A stretch of DNA of 64,000 nucleotides from NCBI GenBank assembly GCA_022821085.1, contig JAJEEG010000003.1:18508-82507 (forward strand). The letters run 5' to 3'. The translations under genes and the position numbers were made by a program. Source of the stretch: Candidatus Latescibacterota bacterium. Lineage in GTDB: Bacteria; JAAXHH01. This document shows, piece after piece, positions 7,282-17,878 of the stretch; the stretch's first letter is position 1, and every line of letters begins with the position of its first letter. A model generated the notes under the pieces. The model did no database searches. It had not been told where the DNA came from and was given only the letters and a program-made list of their open reading frames with translations.

Positions 7282-8499
7282 ATGTCCAGGTTGAAAGGAC
7301 GCCGGATCGTACTCGGCGTGACGGGGAGCATATCGGCCTACAAGGCGGCCGAAGTGGTCCGCGGACTCGTCCGGGAACAGGCGGACGTCCGGGTGGTGAT
7401 GACCCGTGAAGCCGGCGCCTTCGTCGGCGCCGTAACGTTCAGCGCACTGACCGGGCATCCCGTGGCCGTCGAGCAGTTTCCCGACACCGGGATGGCCGGT
7501 GAAGAACACGTCGACCTCGCGGCATGGGCCGATACGGTGGCCATCGCGCCCGCCACGGCCAATATCATCGGCAAGATGGCGAACGGGCTGGGGGACGACC
7601 TGCTCTCAACCGTAATGCTGGCCTGCGAAGCGCCCTGCTGCCTGGCGCCGGCCATGAATTTCCGCATGTGGAGAAACGAGGCCGTCCAGTCGAATCTCGA
7701 TCGCCTCAGGAGCCGGGGCGTTCACGTCATCGATCCGGAATTCGGCCTGCTGGCCAACGGCGAAGAGGGAGACGGGAGGCTGGCGGCGCCGGAGCAGATC
7801 GTGGAAGCGGTCGCCATCCTTGCCGATCCCGATCATGACCTGGCGGGATGCAATGTGCTGGTGAGCGCCGGCCCCACGGCGGAGGACATCGATCCCGTCC
7901 GGTGCGTTACGAACCGCTCCAGCGGAAAGATGGGCTACGCCCTCGCAAGGGCCGCGGCGCGGCGCGGCGCGTCGGTCACGCTCGTGGCGGGTCCAACGAG
8001 CCTCCAGGATCCATACGGGGTCGCCGTGGAACATGTCCGGACCGCCGGTGAGATGCGCGATGCCGTTCTGGCCAACCGCGAAGGCCAGCATGCCGTGATT
8101 ATGGCGGCGGCCGTGGCGGACTACCGGCCGGGCACCCAGGCCCCCCGGAAGATGAAGAAGACGCAGGAAAGTCTTACGCTGGAAATGACGCGGACCGCCG
8201 ATATCCTCGCGGAAGTGGCCGCCGACCGGCCGCCCGTGCTGATCGGTTTTGCCGCGGAGACCCATGACGGTCTGGACAACGCGCGCCGGAAGCTGGCGGA
8301 CAAGGACCTGGACCTGGTGGTCTACAACGACGTCACCGCCGATGGCGCCGGGTTCGAGACGGATACGAACATCGTCACCCTGATACGCCGTGACGGCCGC
8401 GAGGAATCCCTGCCCCTGCAATCCAAGTCCGACGTGGCGGACCGCGTCATGGACGAAGTCGCCGCCCTTCTGAGAAACCGGGAAGTCGTTCCCGCATGA
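7282..8499 (+). CDS. coaBC: bifunctional phosphopantothenoylcysteine decarboxylase / phosphopantothenate-cysteine ligase
   Basis: Two consecutive steps of coenzyme A synthesis: CoaB joins cysteine to 4'-phosphopantothenate and CoaC decarboxylates the product. In the 405 residues the N-terminal flavoprotein decarboxylase (~1-180) shows G-V-T-G-S-I-S-A-Y-K, A-P-A-T-A-N-I-I-G-K-M-A-N-G-L-G-D-D-L and P-A-M-N; the C-terminal ligase (~185-400) shows S-A-G-P-T-A-E-D-I-D-P-V-R and N-R-S-S-G-K-M-G. ATG 7282 has AGGAG at 7271-7275. The sequence around the start (TTTCGATGTCCAGG) is present twice within 20 bases, a small duplication. Stop overlaps the next start (ATGA). Confidence 0.94.
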   Translation: MSRLKGRRIVLGVTGSISAYKAAEVVRGLVREQADVRVVMTREAGAFVGAVTFSALTGHPVAVEQFPDTGMAGEEHVDLAAWADTVAIAPATANIIGKMANGLGDDLLSTVMLACEAPCCLAPAMNFRMWRNEAVQSNLDRLRSRGVHVIDPEFGLLANGEEGDGRLAAPEQIVEAVAILADPDHDLAGCNVLVSAGPTAEDIDPVRCVTNRSSGKMGYALARAAARRGASVTLVAGPTSLQDPYGVAVEHVRTAGEMRDAVLANREGQHAVIMAAAVADYRPGTQAPRKMKKTQESLTLEMTRTADILAEVAADRPPVLIGFAAETHDGLDNARRKLADKDLDLVVYNDVTADGAGFETDTNIVTLIRRDGREESLPLQSKSDVADRVMDEVAALLRNREVVPA

Positions 8500-9394
8500 A
8501 CACGCAAGCGTCGCTGTCCGACCTGATACGACAGACCGTCGAGGCCGTGAGGCAGGAAGAAGAGCAGGGAATCGAATCGCTCTACCTGCCGGCTGGCCTG
8601 GACGGGGCGCTTCCGTTGCCGGAGCGGACGCGGTCAGCACGGTCCGGACGGCCCGCCCAACCTGCCGGAGCCGGCCGACCTGCCGGGTACGCCCAACCTG
8701 CCGGAGCCGGTCGACCTGCCGGGGCCAGGCGAGCGGATCAAGCGAACCAGCCGAACCAGCCGGTCCAGTCGGTCCAGTCGGCCCAGTCGGCCCAGTCGGC
8801 CCAGGTAACGTCTCTCGAGGCCCTGTATGCGAAATACCATCGCTGCACGGCCTGCGCGCTGGGATTCACGCGAAAGCATTTTGTATTCGGTACCGGGAAC
8901 GAGCACGCCGACGTGATGTTCGTGGGCGAAGCGCCTGGTGCCCAGGAAGACGAACAGGGCCAGCCCTTCGTCGGGCAGGCGGGTAAACTGCTGACCCGCA
9001 TCCTGAACGCCATCGATTTCACCCGGGACGAGGTGTACATCACCAACATCCTGAAATGCCGGCCGCCGAACAACCGCGACCCGATGCCCGAGGAGGTCGA
9101 TGCGTGCGACGCCATCCTGAAGGAGCAGATCCGCCTCGTCCGGCCACGGCTGATCTGCGCCCTCGGACGCGTCGCAGCCCAGGCCCTGCTCAAAGAGAAC
9201 AGTTCGATTCGAGCGCTGCGGGGCAGGTTCCACGACTATCACGGCATCAAACTGCTGGTGACGTACCACCCCTCGGGCCTGCTGCGCAATGCGGCCTACA
9301 AGCGGCCGACCTGGGAGGACGTGCAGATGCTGCGGAAGGAATACGACCGCATCGTGCAGTCCGATGTGCAGGCGACCCCGGGAGCTGAGGTCTC

Positions 9395-9398
<4 letters not shown>
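8496..9398 (+). CDS. family 4 uracil-DNA glycosylase with 4Fe-4S cluster
   Basis: Removes uracil from DNA. Diagnostic motifs: C-T-A-C near residue 120 and two later cysteines (K-C-R-P-P-x-N-R and L-I-C-A-L-G), the four expected 4Fe-4S ligands; G-E-A-P-G-A-Q-E-D (uracil/phosphate binding); G-Q-A-G-K-L-L; and the late T-Y-H-P-S-G-L-L-R. At 300 residues it is longer than the usual ~200-220 because residues ~54-103 are a low-complexity linker of A-Q-P-A-G-A-G-R-P-A-G and x-Q-S/x-Q-P repeats, encoded by 36-bp and 9-bp tandem repeats. Starts at the ATGA overlap with coaBC and ends at the ATGA overlap with dnaB. Confidence 0.92.
8655..8804 (+). repeat. in-frame tandem repeats inside the uracil-DNA glycosylase gene
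   Basis: Two arrays: a 36-bp unit at 8655-8690 and 8691-8726 (one internal mismatch plus drift at the end), and seven 9-bp units at 8742-8804 ending in three identical TCGGCCCAG copies. Both periods are multiples of three, so the frame is kept and a disordered linker results. Confidence 0.9.
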
Positions 9399-10756
<1,358 letters not shown>

Positions 10757-10809
10757 ACCACGTTGGCCCGGGCTGACCGTTCTTCCCGCGTTATGTTCTC
10801 TACCCGCTC

Positions 10810-11556
10810 ATGATCGAAATCGTACACCTGAGAAAAGCCTTCGGTAAACCTGTGCTGACGGACGTCAACCTGACCATCGAGTCCGGGGAGACCATGGTCA
10901 TCATCGGCCGGAGCGGATGCGGCAAGAGCGTGCTGCTCAAGCACATCACGGGGCTGCTGCATCCGGACGGCGGAACGCTGCTGGTGGACGGCAGGGACGT
11001 GACCAGGCTGTACGGGACGGCGCTGGACGAAATCCGGAAACGGTTCGGGTTCCTGTTCCAGGGCGGCGCCCTCTTCGATTCCATGACCGTGGGCGAGAAC
11101 GTGGGGATCGGCCTGAAAGTACACACCGACCGGACCGAGGCGGAGATCAACGAACGGGTCCGGACCTGCCTCCAGATGGTCGGCCTGTCCGACGTGGAGG
11201 AACAGAAGCCGGCGGAGCTTTCGGGCGGCATGCGCAAGAGAGTGGGACTCGCCAGGGCGATCGCCATGAATCCGGAGTACATTCTATACGACGAGCCCAC
11301 CACGGGCCTGGACCCCATCATGGCGGACATCATCAACGACCTGATCCTGGACATGAACCAGCGGCTGTCGGTGACGGCGATCGCGGTGACCCACGATATG
11401 ATCAGCGCGTACAAGATCGCGGACCGCATCGCCATGCTCCACGACGGGGTGATTCACATGGTGGGGACCCCGGACGAGATCCGGAACTGCGACGACGCGC
11501 TGGTGCAGCAGTTCATCCTGGGCCGCGGTGAAGGCCCCATCAAATCGCTGGAATAG
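10810..11556 (+). CDS. ABC transporter ATP-binding protein, MlaF/Ttg2A type
   Basis: ATPase of a phospholipid-trafficking (Mla/MCE) type ABC system. 248 residues with Walker A G-R-S-G-C-G-K-S, Q-loop F-Q-G-G-A-L-F-D-S-M-T-V (the G-A-L-F-D sequence is typical of the Mla branch), signature L-S-G-G-M-R-K-R, Walker B I-L-Y-D-E-P-T-T-G-L-D-P and switch His T-H-D. The permease (mlaE) and MCE protein (mlaD) are not in this window, so the partner genes are elsewhere and the substrate is inferred from family resemblance alone. No good ribosome-binding site is seen before ATG 10810. Confidence 0.83.
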   Translation: MIEIVHLRKAFGKPVLTDVNLTIESGETMVIIGRSGCGKSVLLKHITGLLHPDGGTLLVDGRDVTRLYGTALDEIRKRFGFLFQGGALFDSMTVGENVGIGLKVHTDRTEAEINERVRTCLQMVGLSDVEEQKPAELSGGMRKRVGLARAIAMNPEYILYDEPTTGLDPIMADIINDLILDMNQRLSVTAIAVTHDMISAYKIADRIAMLHDGVIHMVGTPDEIRNCDDALVQQFILGRGEGPIKSLE

Positions 11557-11595
11557 TCATGGATCAATCGACAGGAGGATCGCGGGTCTCGCGGT

Positions 11596-12753
11596 ATGGC
11601 ATCGCTGTCCTTTGACCTGCTCGCCCGGGACCCGGCTTCCAACGCACGGGCGGGCCGCATGAAGACCCCCCACGGCGAAATACGCACGCCGGTGTTCATG
11701 CCCGTGGGGACCCAGGCGACGGTGAAGACGCTGACGCCGGCGGAACTCGAAACCGCCGGCGCGCAGATCATACTCGGCAACACCTACCACCTGTTTCTCC
11801 GGCCCGGGCACGCATTGATCAGGGAAATGGGCGGGCTGCACGGGTTCATGAACTGGCAGCGGCCCCTGTTGACGGACAGCGGGGGCTACCAGGTGTTCAG
11901 TCTTTCGGACCTCAAGTCCATCGAGGAAGAGGGGGTGACCTTCCAATCGCACATCGACGGCTCGCGGCACCTGTTCACGCCGGAGTCCGTCATGGAGATC
12001 GAGACCGCCCTCGGCGCCGACATCATCGCGCCCCTCGACGAGTGTCCGCCCTATCCCTGCGACTACGGTTACGCGAAGGATTCCGCCGCGCTGACGCTGC
12101 GATGGGCCGAGCGGTCCCGGAAGCGTTTCGACGAACTGGAGGGAGAAAGGGCGCATCCCCAGGCGCTGTTCGGCATCGTGCAGGGAAGCGTCTACGAAGA
12201 CCTCCGGGTCGATTGCGCGCGGTCCTTGGTCGACCGGGGATTCGACGCCTACGCCATCGGAGGGATGTCGATCGGGGAACCGAAGCCGGCCATGGCGGCC
12301 CTGATCGATGCCACTGTCGAGCACCTGCCGGAAGACCGGCCCCGTTACCTGATGGGCGCGGGGACGCCGGAAGACCTCGTCGACGCCGTGGGACGGGGCA
12401 TCGACATGTTCGACTGCGTCATTCCCACCCGCGAGGGTCGGAACGGCGCGCTTTACACGCGCTCCGGACGCATCAACATCTACAACGCCCGCTTCAGGGC
12501 CGACGCCGGACCGATCGACGCATCCTGTTCGTGTTATGCCTGCCGGACCTTCAGCCGTTCGTATATCCGGCACCTTTACCGCGCGGGAGAAATACTGGGT
12601 CCGAGAATGGGGACCCTGCACAACATCCACTTCTACGTCGGCCTGGTCTCCGAGATGGGAGAATCCATCCTGGAAGGCCGTTTCGGCGCGTGGAGCAGGT
12701 CGTTTCTGACCGCGTATCGCAGTGAGACCGCAAGAAAGGAGCAACCCCCGTGA
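11596..12753 (+). CDS. tgt: tRNA-guanine transglycosylase
   Basis: Exchanges guanine-34 of GUN-anticodon tRNAs for the queuosine precursor preQ1. The 385-residue chain has the TIM-barrel motifs R-T-P-V-F-M-P-V-G-T, L-T-D-S-G-G-Y-Q-V-F-S (catalytic Asp), Y-A-I-G-G-M-S-I-G-E, D-C-V-I-P-T-R and the zinc site C-S-C-Y-A-C ... H-N-I-H. AGGAGG is 17 bases upstream of ATG 11596, farther than usual, and no closer in-frame start is available. yajC follows, as in many bacteria. A QueD-like protein and FolE encoded at 42756-44137 could supply the same pathway. Confidence 0.95.
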   Translation: MASLSFDLLARDPASNARAGRMKTPHGEIRTPVFMPVGTQATVKTLTPAELETAGAQIILGNTYHLFLRPGHALIREMGGLHGFMNWQRPLLTDSGGYQVFSLSDLKSIEEEGVTFQSHIDGSRHLFTPESVMEIETALGADIIAPLDECPPYPCDYGYAKDSAALTLRWAERSRKRFDELEGERAHPQALFGIVQGSVYEDLRVDCARSLVDRGFDAYAIGGMSIGEPKPAMAALIDATVEHLPEDRPRYLMGAGTPEDLVDAVGRGIDMFDCVIPTREGRNGALYTRSGRINIYNARFRADAGPIDASCSCYACRTFSRSYIRHLYRAGEILGPRMGTLHNIHFYVGLVSEMGESILEGRFGAWSRSFLTAYRSETARKEQPP

Positions 12754-13082
12754 TTCAAGATGCCTTTGCCATGGGGCCCGGCGGCGGAGACGCTTCCGGA
12801 CCGGGTTTCCTGATCTCCATGATCCCCATCCTGTTGATGTTCGCCATCATCTACCTGTTGCTGATCCGTCCACAGCAGAAGCGCCAGCGGGAACACCAGG
12901 CCATGCTGGACGCCCTGCAGAACGGAGACAAGGTGGTGACGCAGGGCGGGATCATCGGCGTCGTTACCGGACTGAAGGCGGACGTGGTCACGGTGCGCAT
13001 CGCCGACGACGTCCGGATCGACCTGCAACGCAGCGCCATTTCCCGGCTGATCAGCAGCAAGAAGGGCGGCAAGGAAGAATAG
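12750..13082 (+). CDS. yajC: preprotein translocase subunit YajC
   Basis: Accessory membrane subunit of SecDF-YajC. 110 residues: a Gly-rich N-terminus, one membrane helix (~20-42, I-P-I-L-L-M-F-A-I-I-Y-L-L-L), the conserved R-P-Q-Q-K-R-Q-R-E-H, then a cytoplasmic domain with G-D-K-V-V-T-Q-G-G-I-I-G-V-V. Start GTG 12750 overlaps the tgt stop (GTGA), with AAAGGAG at 12735-12741. secD/secF do not follow; instead def and fmt come next. Confidence 0.93.
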   Translation: MIQDAFAMGPGGGDASGPGFLISMIPILLMFAIIYLLLIRPQQKRQREHQAMLDALQNGDKVVTQGGIIGVVTGLKADVVTVRIADDVRIDLQRSAISRLISSKKGGKEE

Positions 13083-13091
13083 GCGGCAACC

Positions 13092-13646
13092 ATGGCGGTC
13101 AGACCCATACGCATATACGGCGACCCGGTACTCCGGGAGAAAACCCGCCCGGTTGGGGATACGACCGCGGCACTGCGTCTCCTGGCCGAGGACCTGGTCG
13201 ACACCATGTTCGACGCGGAGGGCATCGGGCTTGCGGCTCCCCAGGTCGGCGAGCCCGTCCGCATGTACGTGGTGAACCTCGGCGCGATCGCTCCCGAACT
13301 CTTCCTGGACCGCCGTGGGCCGTCCCTGGATGGCGAACCGGAACACCTGGTGCTGGTGAACCCGCGCGTCGTAAAGCGGGAAGGCGCGCAGACCGGCGAC
13401 GAGGGATGCCTGAGTTTTCCCGATCTGTACGAGAAGGTGACCCGGCCCGAGGTCGTGCGCATCGAGGCGACGGACCTGGAAGGGCGCCCCGTCGAGATCG
13501 AGGGCAGCGGACTGCTCGCGCGGGTCCTGGTCCACGAGTATGACCACCTGGAGGGCGTCCTGTTCATCGATCACCTTAGCAAGCTCCGCCAGCAGTTCCT
13601 CCGCGGCAAGCTGAGGAAGCTCAAGGAGAGCGGTCAGGCGGTCTGA
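13092..13646 (+). CDS. def: peptide deformylase
   Basis: Metalloenzyme removing the formyl group from nascent proteins. All three signature motifs are intact in the 184 residues: G-I-G-L-A-A-P-Q, E-G-C-L-S-F-P (metal Cys) and H-E-Y-D-H-L-E-G (HExxH). ATG 13092 lies 9 bases after the yajC stop. It is paired with fmt, whose start is one base after the def stop; the two enzymes act at opposite ends of the same formyl-methionine cycle. Confidence 0.96.
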   Translation: MAVRPIRIYGDPVLREKTRPVGDTTAALRLLAEDLVDTMFDAEGIGLAAPQVGEPVRMYVVNLGAIAPELFLDRRGPSLDGEPEHLVLVNPRVVKREGAQTGDEGCLSFPDLYEKVTRPEVVRIEATDLEGRPVEIEGSGLLARVLVHEYDHLEGVLFIDHLSKLRQQFLRGKLRKLKESGQAV

Positions 13647-13647
13647 T

Positions 13648-14589
13648 ATGCGCGTGGTCTACATGGGTACGCCCGCCTTCGCGGTGCCGAGCCTCGAGGC
13701 GCTGGTCGGCCGGGCGGAACACGAGGTGGCCGGCATTGTCACAGGCCCCGACCGGCCGAAGGGGCGGGGACTGAAGACCGCGCCTTCGCCGGTGAAGGAA
13801 ACCGCCCTGCGGCACGGCATACCCATCTGGCAGCCGGAGAAGCTGCGCGACCCGGGTTTCCTGGACGCTCTTCGGTCCCTGGACGCCGGCCTGTTCGTGG
13901 TCGTGGCCTTCCGCATCCTGCCCGACGAACTGCTGGCGATCCCCCCGGGCGGCACGATCAACCTCCATCCTTCCCTCCTGCCCCGGTACCGCGGCGCGGC
14001 GCCCATCCAGTGGGCGGTGATGAATGGGGACGAGGTTACGGGCGTCACCACGTTCCTGGTCGAAAGGCGGGTGGATACAGGCGACATCCTCTGCCAGGAG
14101 ACCGTGCCGATCGGACCGGAGGAAACCGCCGGCGAACTGTACGACCGGCTGTCCCGCGCCGGCGCGGACCTGCTCCTGCGCACGGTGGATCTCCTGGCGG
14201 ACGGCCGCGTAACGCCGCGGCCGCAGCGGGGCGAATCGACGCCCGCGCCCAGGATCTCCCGGGAGGACGGCCGCATAGACTGGCGGCTGCCGGCCCGTGC
14301 CATCCACAACAGGGTACGGGGCCTGAACCCGGTGCCCATGGCCTTCACCACCTGGCGCGGCCAGCGCGTCCGGGTTATTTCGAGTCGGCCCGTCTGCCTG
14401 GAAGGGGAAGGGGGCGGACCGCCCGGAGAGATTGTCTCCGCCGACGAACGCCGGGGCGTCACCGTGCAGACCGGAGAAGGCGGGTTGAGACTGGACAAGG
14501 TGCAGCCCGAGGGCCGAAGCCGGATCGATGGCGCGGAATTCGTAAGAGGATACCGGCCCGCGGCGGGCGATCTTCTCGGCGGGTCCTGA
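13648..14589 (+). CDS. fmt: methionyl-tRNA formyltransferase
   Basis: Formylates initiator Met-tRNA using 10-formyl-tetrahydrofolate. 313 residues: N-terminal Rossmann-like formyltransferase domain with M-G-T-P-x-F-A-V-P, the N-L-H-P-S-L-L-P-R-Y-R-G-A-A-P-I-Q-W block (catalytic Asn-x-His), then Asp in T-G-V-T-T-F, and the C-terminal OB-like tRNA-binding domain from ~205. Start ATG 13648 is one base after def. The 99-bp gap to rsmB holds GC-rich, weakly repetitive sequence and no gene. Confidence 0.95.
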   Translation: MRVVYMGTPAFAVPSLEALVGRAEHEVAGIVTGPDRPKGRGLKTAPSPVKETALRHGIPIWQPEKLRDPGFLDALRSLDAGLFVVVAFRILPDELLAIPPGGTINLHPSLLPRYRGAAPIQWAVMNGDEVTGVTTFLVERRVDTGDILCQETVPIGPEETAGELYDRLSRAGADLLLRTVDLLADGRVTPRPQRGESTPAPRISREDGRIDWRLPARAIHNRVRGLNPVPMAFTTWRGQRVRVISSRPVCLEGEGGGPPGEIVSADERRGVTVQTGEGGLRLDKVQPEGRSRIDGAEFVRGYRPAAGDLLGGS

Positions 14590-14688
14590 CGCCCGCCGTC
14601 CGCGGTCGGGCACGGCCGGCGGGTTCAATCCCGGCACCCTCCGTCCTCCGGCGCGCGCGGCCGGCGGGTACTTCAAGGAACCCCCACC

Positions 14689-16071
14689 ATGGTCCAATCT
14701 CGCAGCGAATCAACGGCCGACGCCGGAGGGAACGCCCCTCCAGTGCGCGAGATCGCGTTGAAGGCACTGCATCGCGCGGAAACGCGGGACGTGCTGCCGC
14801 GGGACGCCCTCAATGCCCTTTTCCGGCGATACGGCTACACGGACCGGGACCGGGCCTTCGCGACCGAACTGGTGTACGGCACCGTCCGCTGGCGGCGCCG
14901 CCTGGACTGGACGCTCGGCCGACTGTTGCGCGGCAACCCGGAGTCGCTGACGCCGTGGATCCGCCTGATCCTACACCTGGGCCTGTACCAGTTGATGATG
15001 ATGGACCAGGTCCCCGACGCCGCCGCCACCCATGAATCCGTGCAACTCGCCAAGCGGTACGGGCACGAGGGCACCGTCCGCCTGACCAACGCGGTCCTGA
15101 GGACGGCCATCCGGCAACGGGACCAGTTGTCGCGGCCGGCGCGCGGGGGAGGCCCCGTCGCGGACCTCGGCGTCACCCATTCCTATCCCGATTGGCTGGC
15201 GAAGCGGTGGATCGAGCGATACGGCGTGGAATCCGCCGCCGCCCTCATGGAGGCCGGGAACCGGCCGCCGCCCCTGTCCGTTCGGGTCAACACGGCGAGG
15301 TCCACGCCGCAAGACCTCGCCGCATCGCTGGCGCCGCACGGCATCCAGGTGGAACCGGGGCGGTGGCTCGATGATTTCCTGATCATCCGGCACGCGGGCG
15401 ACCTGCACACGCTGGCCGCCCACGAGGCGGGCCTGTTCCAGGTACAGGACGAAAGCGCGGGTCTCGCGGTGAGGCTTCTGGGCCCGCGGGCGGGCGAGTC
15501 GGTTGTCGATTTATGTTGCGCTCCGGGCGGAAAAACAACATATATTGCGCAAATTGTGGGCGCGGGCGGACGGGTGATCGCCTGCGATTCGTCACCGCAT
15601 CGACTCCGCCGCGTGGAGGAACACCGGCAGCGAATGGGGTTGGGGCAGGTGCGTCTTGTCGTCATGGACGGCCGGTCGCCCGGCCTGGACTTCATGGCCG
15701 ACCGGGTCCTGGTGGATGCCCCCTGTTCCGGGCTCGGCACCATCGCGCGCCGGCCGGATCTGCGGTGGCGGAGAACGGCGGAGGACATCGGCCGGCTCCG
15801 CGCCGAGCAACTGGCGTTGCTGGAGAAAGGCGCCGGCATGGTGAAGCCGGGCGGCGTCCTGGTGTACAGCACGTGCACCATCGAGCCGGAAGAGAACGAG
15901 GACGTCGTGGCCGCGTTTTGCGGCAGGCATCCCGGTTTCAGGCCGGACAGCCCCGGCGACTGGACGGCGGAACTGGCCGCGGTCACGGACGGCGCGGGCC
16001 GGATCGCCACACTGCCGCCGGTACACGGGGTAGACGGGAGTTTCGCGGCGCGGCTGAGAAAAACCGGCTGA
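14689..16071 (+). CDS. rsmB: 16S rRNA (cytosine-967-C5)-methyltransferase RsmB
   Basis: SAM-dependent rRNA methyltransferase. 460 residues: N-terminal NusB-like RNA-binding domain (~20-160), then the Rossmann methyltransferase with L-C-C-A-P-G-G-K-T-T (SAM site), D-A-P-C-S-G-L-G and Y-S-T-C-T-I-E-P-E-E-N-E, which carry the two active-site cysteines. The N-terminal domain distinguishes it from RsmF. The stop TGA at 16069-16071 lies in the first copy of the 34-35 bp repeat that fills the gap to ffh. Confidence 0.93.
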   Translation: MVQSRSESTADAGGNAPPVREIALKALHRAETRDVLPRDALNALFRRYGYTDRDRAFATELVYGTVRWRRRLDWTLGRLLRGNPESLTPWIRLILHLGLYQLMMMDQVPDAAATHESVQLAKRYGHEGTVRLTNAVLRTAIRQRDQLSRPARGGGPVADLGVTHSYPDWLAKRWIERYGVESAAALMEAGNRPPPLSVRVNTARSTPQDLAASLAPHGIQVEPGRWLDDFLIIRHAGDLHTLAAHEAGLFQVQDESAGLAVRLLGPRAGESVVDLCCAPGGKTTYIAQIVGAGGRVIACDSSPHRLRRVEEHRQRMGLGQVRLVVMDGRSPGLDFMADRVLVDAPCSGLGTIARRPDLRWRRTAEDIGRLRAEQLALLEKGAGMVKPGGVLVYSTCTIEPEENEDVVAAFCGRHPGFRPDSPGDWTAELAAVTDGAGRIATLPPVHGVDGSFAARLRKTG

Positions 16072-16157
16072 TCGCATAGGGCGGCCGGCCTGAGCAGAGC
16101 CGCTGATCGCACTGGCGGCCGGCCTGAGCAGAGCCGCTGACCGCACTGGAGCGTATC
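16063..16157. repeat. 34-35 bp tandem repeat, 2.7 copies, between rsmB and ffh
   Basis: The pattern (A)CCG.CTGATCGCA followed by GCGGCCGGCCTGAGCAGA occurs twice, then GCCGCTGACCGCACTGG starts a third copy that runs into the ffh translation start region. The rsmB stop codon is in copy one. Repeat sequence therefore makes up the whole intergenic gap. Confidence 0.85.
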
Positions 16158-17492
16158 GTGTTTGAAGAATTGACCGGGCGAATGGAAGGCATCGTCCGGA
16201 ATCTCCGCGGCCAGGGCAAGCTGACGGAAAAGAATATCGACGAGAGCCTCCGGCAGGTGCGCCGCGCCCTGCTGGAAGCCGATGTGAATTTCAAGGTCGC
16301 CCGGACCTTCATCGACACGGTCAAGGTAAAGGCCCTGGGGCAGGGGGTGCTCAGGAACCTCTCCCCGGGTCAGCAGATGGTGGGGATCGTCCACCAGGAA
16401 CTGATCTCCCTGATGGGCGAGGAAGCCGTCGAGGTCGCCATCGCGGAATCGCCCCCGACCATCGTCATGCTGGCCGGCCTGCAGGGGTCCGGCAAGACGA
16501 CGGCCACGGGGAAGCTGGCCCACCACTTCCTGGGTGCGGGCCACCGGCCCATACTGGCCGCGGCGGACGTCTACCGGCCCGCGGCGGTGAAGCAGCTGCA
16601 GGTGCTTGGCGAACAGTTGGAGGTGCCGGTCGTGGCCCTCGGGGACAGCCGGTCTCCCCTGGCCATCTGCAAGGTCGCCGTGGACCGCGCGGGCCGGGAG
16701 GACCGGGACGTCGTCATCCTGGACACGGCGGGTCGCCTGCACGTCGATGAAGAGATGATGGAGGAACTCCGCGGGATCCGCGGGGCGGTCCATCCCCACG
16801 AAATCCTGCTCGTGGTGGACGGCATGACGGGACAGGACGCGGTCAACGTGGCCGAGGCCTTCGACCAAGACCTCGACATCGACGGCTGTATCCTGACGAA
16901 GATGGACGGGGACGCCCGGGGCGGCGCGGCGCTGTCCATACGGCAGATCACCCGGAAGCCCATCAAGTTCGTGGGCGTCGGCGAGAAACTGGACGCCCTG
17001 GAGGTGTTCCATCCCGAACGGATGGCGTCCCGGATACTGGGGATGGGCGACGTGGTCTCCCTGGTCGAGCGCGCGCAGGCCGCCATCGACGTGGAGGAAG
17101 CGCGCAAGCTCGAGACGAAGCTGCGCAAGCAGACCTTCGATCTCGAGGATTTCCGGTCGCAGCTCCAGCAACTGGGGAAAATGGGTTCCATGCAGGAACT
17201 GGTCGAGATGATGCCCGGCGTCAACAAGAAGGCGTTGAAGGGCATGGATATGGATGAAAGAGCGCTCGTGCGAATGGACGCCATTCTGAGTTCCATGACC
17301 AGACACGAAAGGGCGCGCCCCGTGGTGATCAACGGCAGCAGGCGCCGGCGAATCGCGCGCGGAAGCGGAACGAGCGTGCAGGAGGTGAACCAGTTACTGA
17401 AACAGTACAACATGATGCAGAAGATGATGAAGCAGTTGAACCGGCCGGGCGCCCTCGAGCAACTCGGCCAAAAGATGTTGCCGTTCAGGTAG
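16158..17492 (+). CDS. ffh: signal recognition particle protein Ffh
   Basis: SRP54 homologue that binds signal sequences and 4.5S RNA and targets ribosomes to the membrane with FtsY. 444 residues: N-domain helices, G-domain with G-L-Q-G-S-G-K-T-T (~residue 110), D-T-A-G-R, T-K-M-D-G-D-A-R-G-G-A-A-L-S, and the Met-rich M domain (~300-444) with R-I-A-R-G-S-G-T-S-V-Q-E-V-N and M-M-Q-K-M-M-K-Q. Start GTG 16158 lies 7-10 bases after GGAG. ffh-rpsP-rimM-trmD-rplS is a common bacterial order. Confidence 0.96.
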   Translation: MFEELTGRMEGIVRNLRGQGKLTEKNIDESLRQVRRALLEADVNFKVARTFIDTVKVKALGQGVLRNLSPGQQMVGIVHQELISLMGEEAVEVAIAESPPTIVMLAGLQGSGKTTATGKLAHHFLGAGHRPILAAADVYRPAAVKQLQVLGEQLEVPVVALGDSRSPLAICKVAVDRAGREDRDVVILDTAGRLHVDEEMMEELRGIRGAVHPHEILLVVDGMTGQDAVNVAEAFDQDLDIDGCILTKMDGDARGGAALSIRQITRKPIKFVGVGEKLDALEVFHPERMASRILGMGDVVSLVERAQAAIDVEEARKLETKLRKQTFDLEDFRSQLQQLGKMGSMQELVEMMPGVNKKALKGMDMDERALVRMDAILSSMTRHERARPVVINGSRRRRIARGSGTSVQEVNQLLKQYNMMQKMMKQLNRPGALEQLGQKMLPFR

Positions 17493-17507
17493 CTAAAGGA
17501 GCGAAAC

Positions 17508-17792
17508 ATGGCAGTGGCCATTCGGCTTCGCCGCACGGGAGCCAAGAAAAGACCCTTTTACCGGATCGTCGTAGCGGACGACAGAACCCGTCTGGGCGGG
17601 AAGTATATCGAAAGCCTGGGTTACTACAACCCCATTTCGCCGGAACAGCTGGAGATGGACGTGGACAAGGCTGTAGACTGGCTCAGGCGCGGCGCCCAGC
17701 CGAGCGATACGGTGCGATCGCTTCTGGTGAAGAGCGGCGCGATACAGAAGTGGCGCGGCGAGAACGAGGAGACGGCCGAAGCGGCCGAGTGA
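17508..17792 (+). CDS. rpsP: 30S ribosomal protein S16
   Basis: 94-residue S16 with the signature start [24 protein letters not shown] and G-x-Y-x-P. ATG 17508 follows AAAGGAGCGAAAC. The last residues are an acidic Glu/Ala tail. The KH-domain gene (khpA) often found between rpsP and rimM is absent; that gap is repeat sequence. Confidence 0.96.
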   Translation: MAVAIRLRRTGAKKRPFYRIVVADDRTRLGGKYIESLGYYNPISPEQLEMDVDKAVDWLRRGAQPSDTVRSLLVKSGAIQKWRGENEETAEAAE

Positions 17793-17876
17793 CCTGACGC
17801 GGATCGGCCGCGGGTACACCCGGGATGTCCGGGTGACCTGCGGCGGATCGGCCGCCGGTGCGCCGGGGCGGGGTGT
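17789..17876. repeat. two-copy ~44-bp tandem repeat between rpsP and rimM
   Basis: GTGACCTG followed two or so bases later by CGGATCGGCCGC and a GC-rich tail begins at 17789 and again at 17833, a period of 44 bp with drift in the second half. The rpsP stop codon (17790-17792) lies inside copy one; copy two runs up to the rimM start. Confidence 0.7.
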
Positions 17877-17878
17877 AA

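Noticed and set aside
15183..17306. 700-codon minus-strand frame across rsmB and ffh
   Set aside because: Antisense shadow of conserved genes; no motif.
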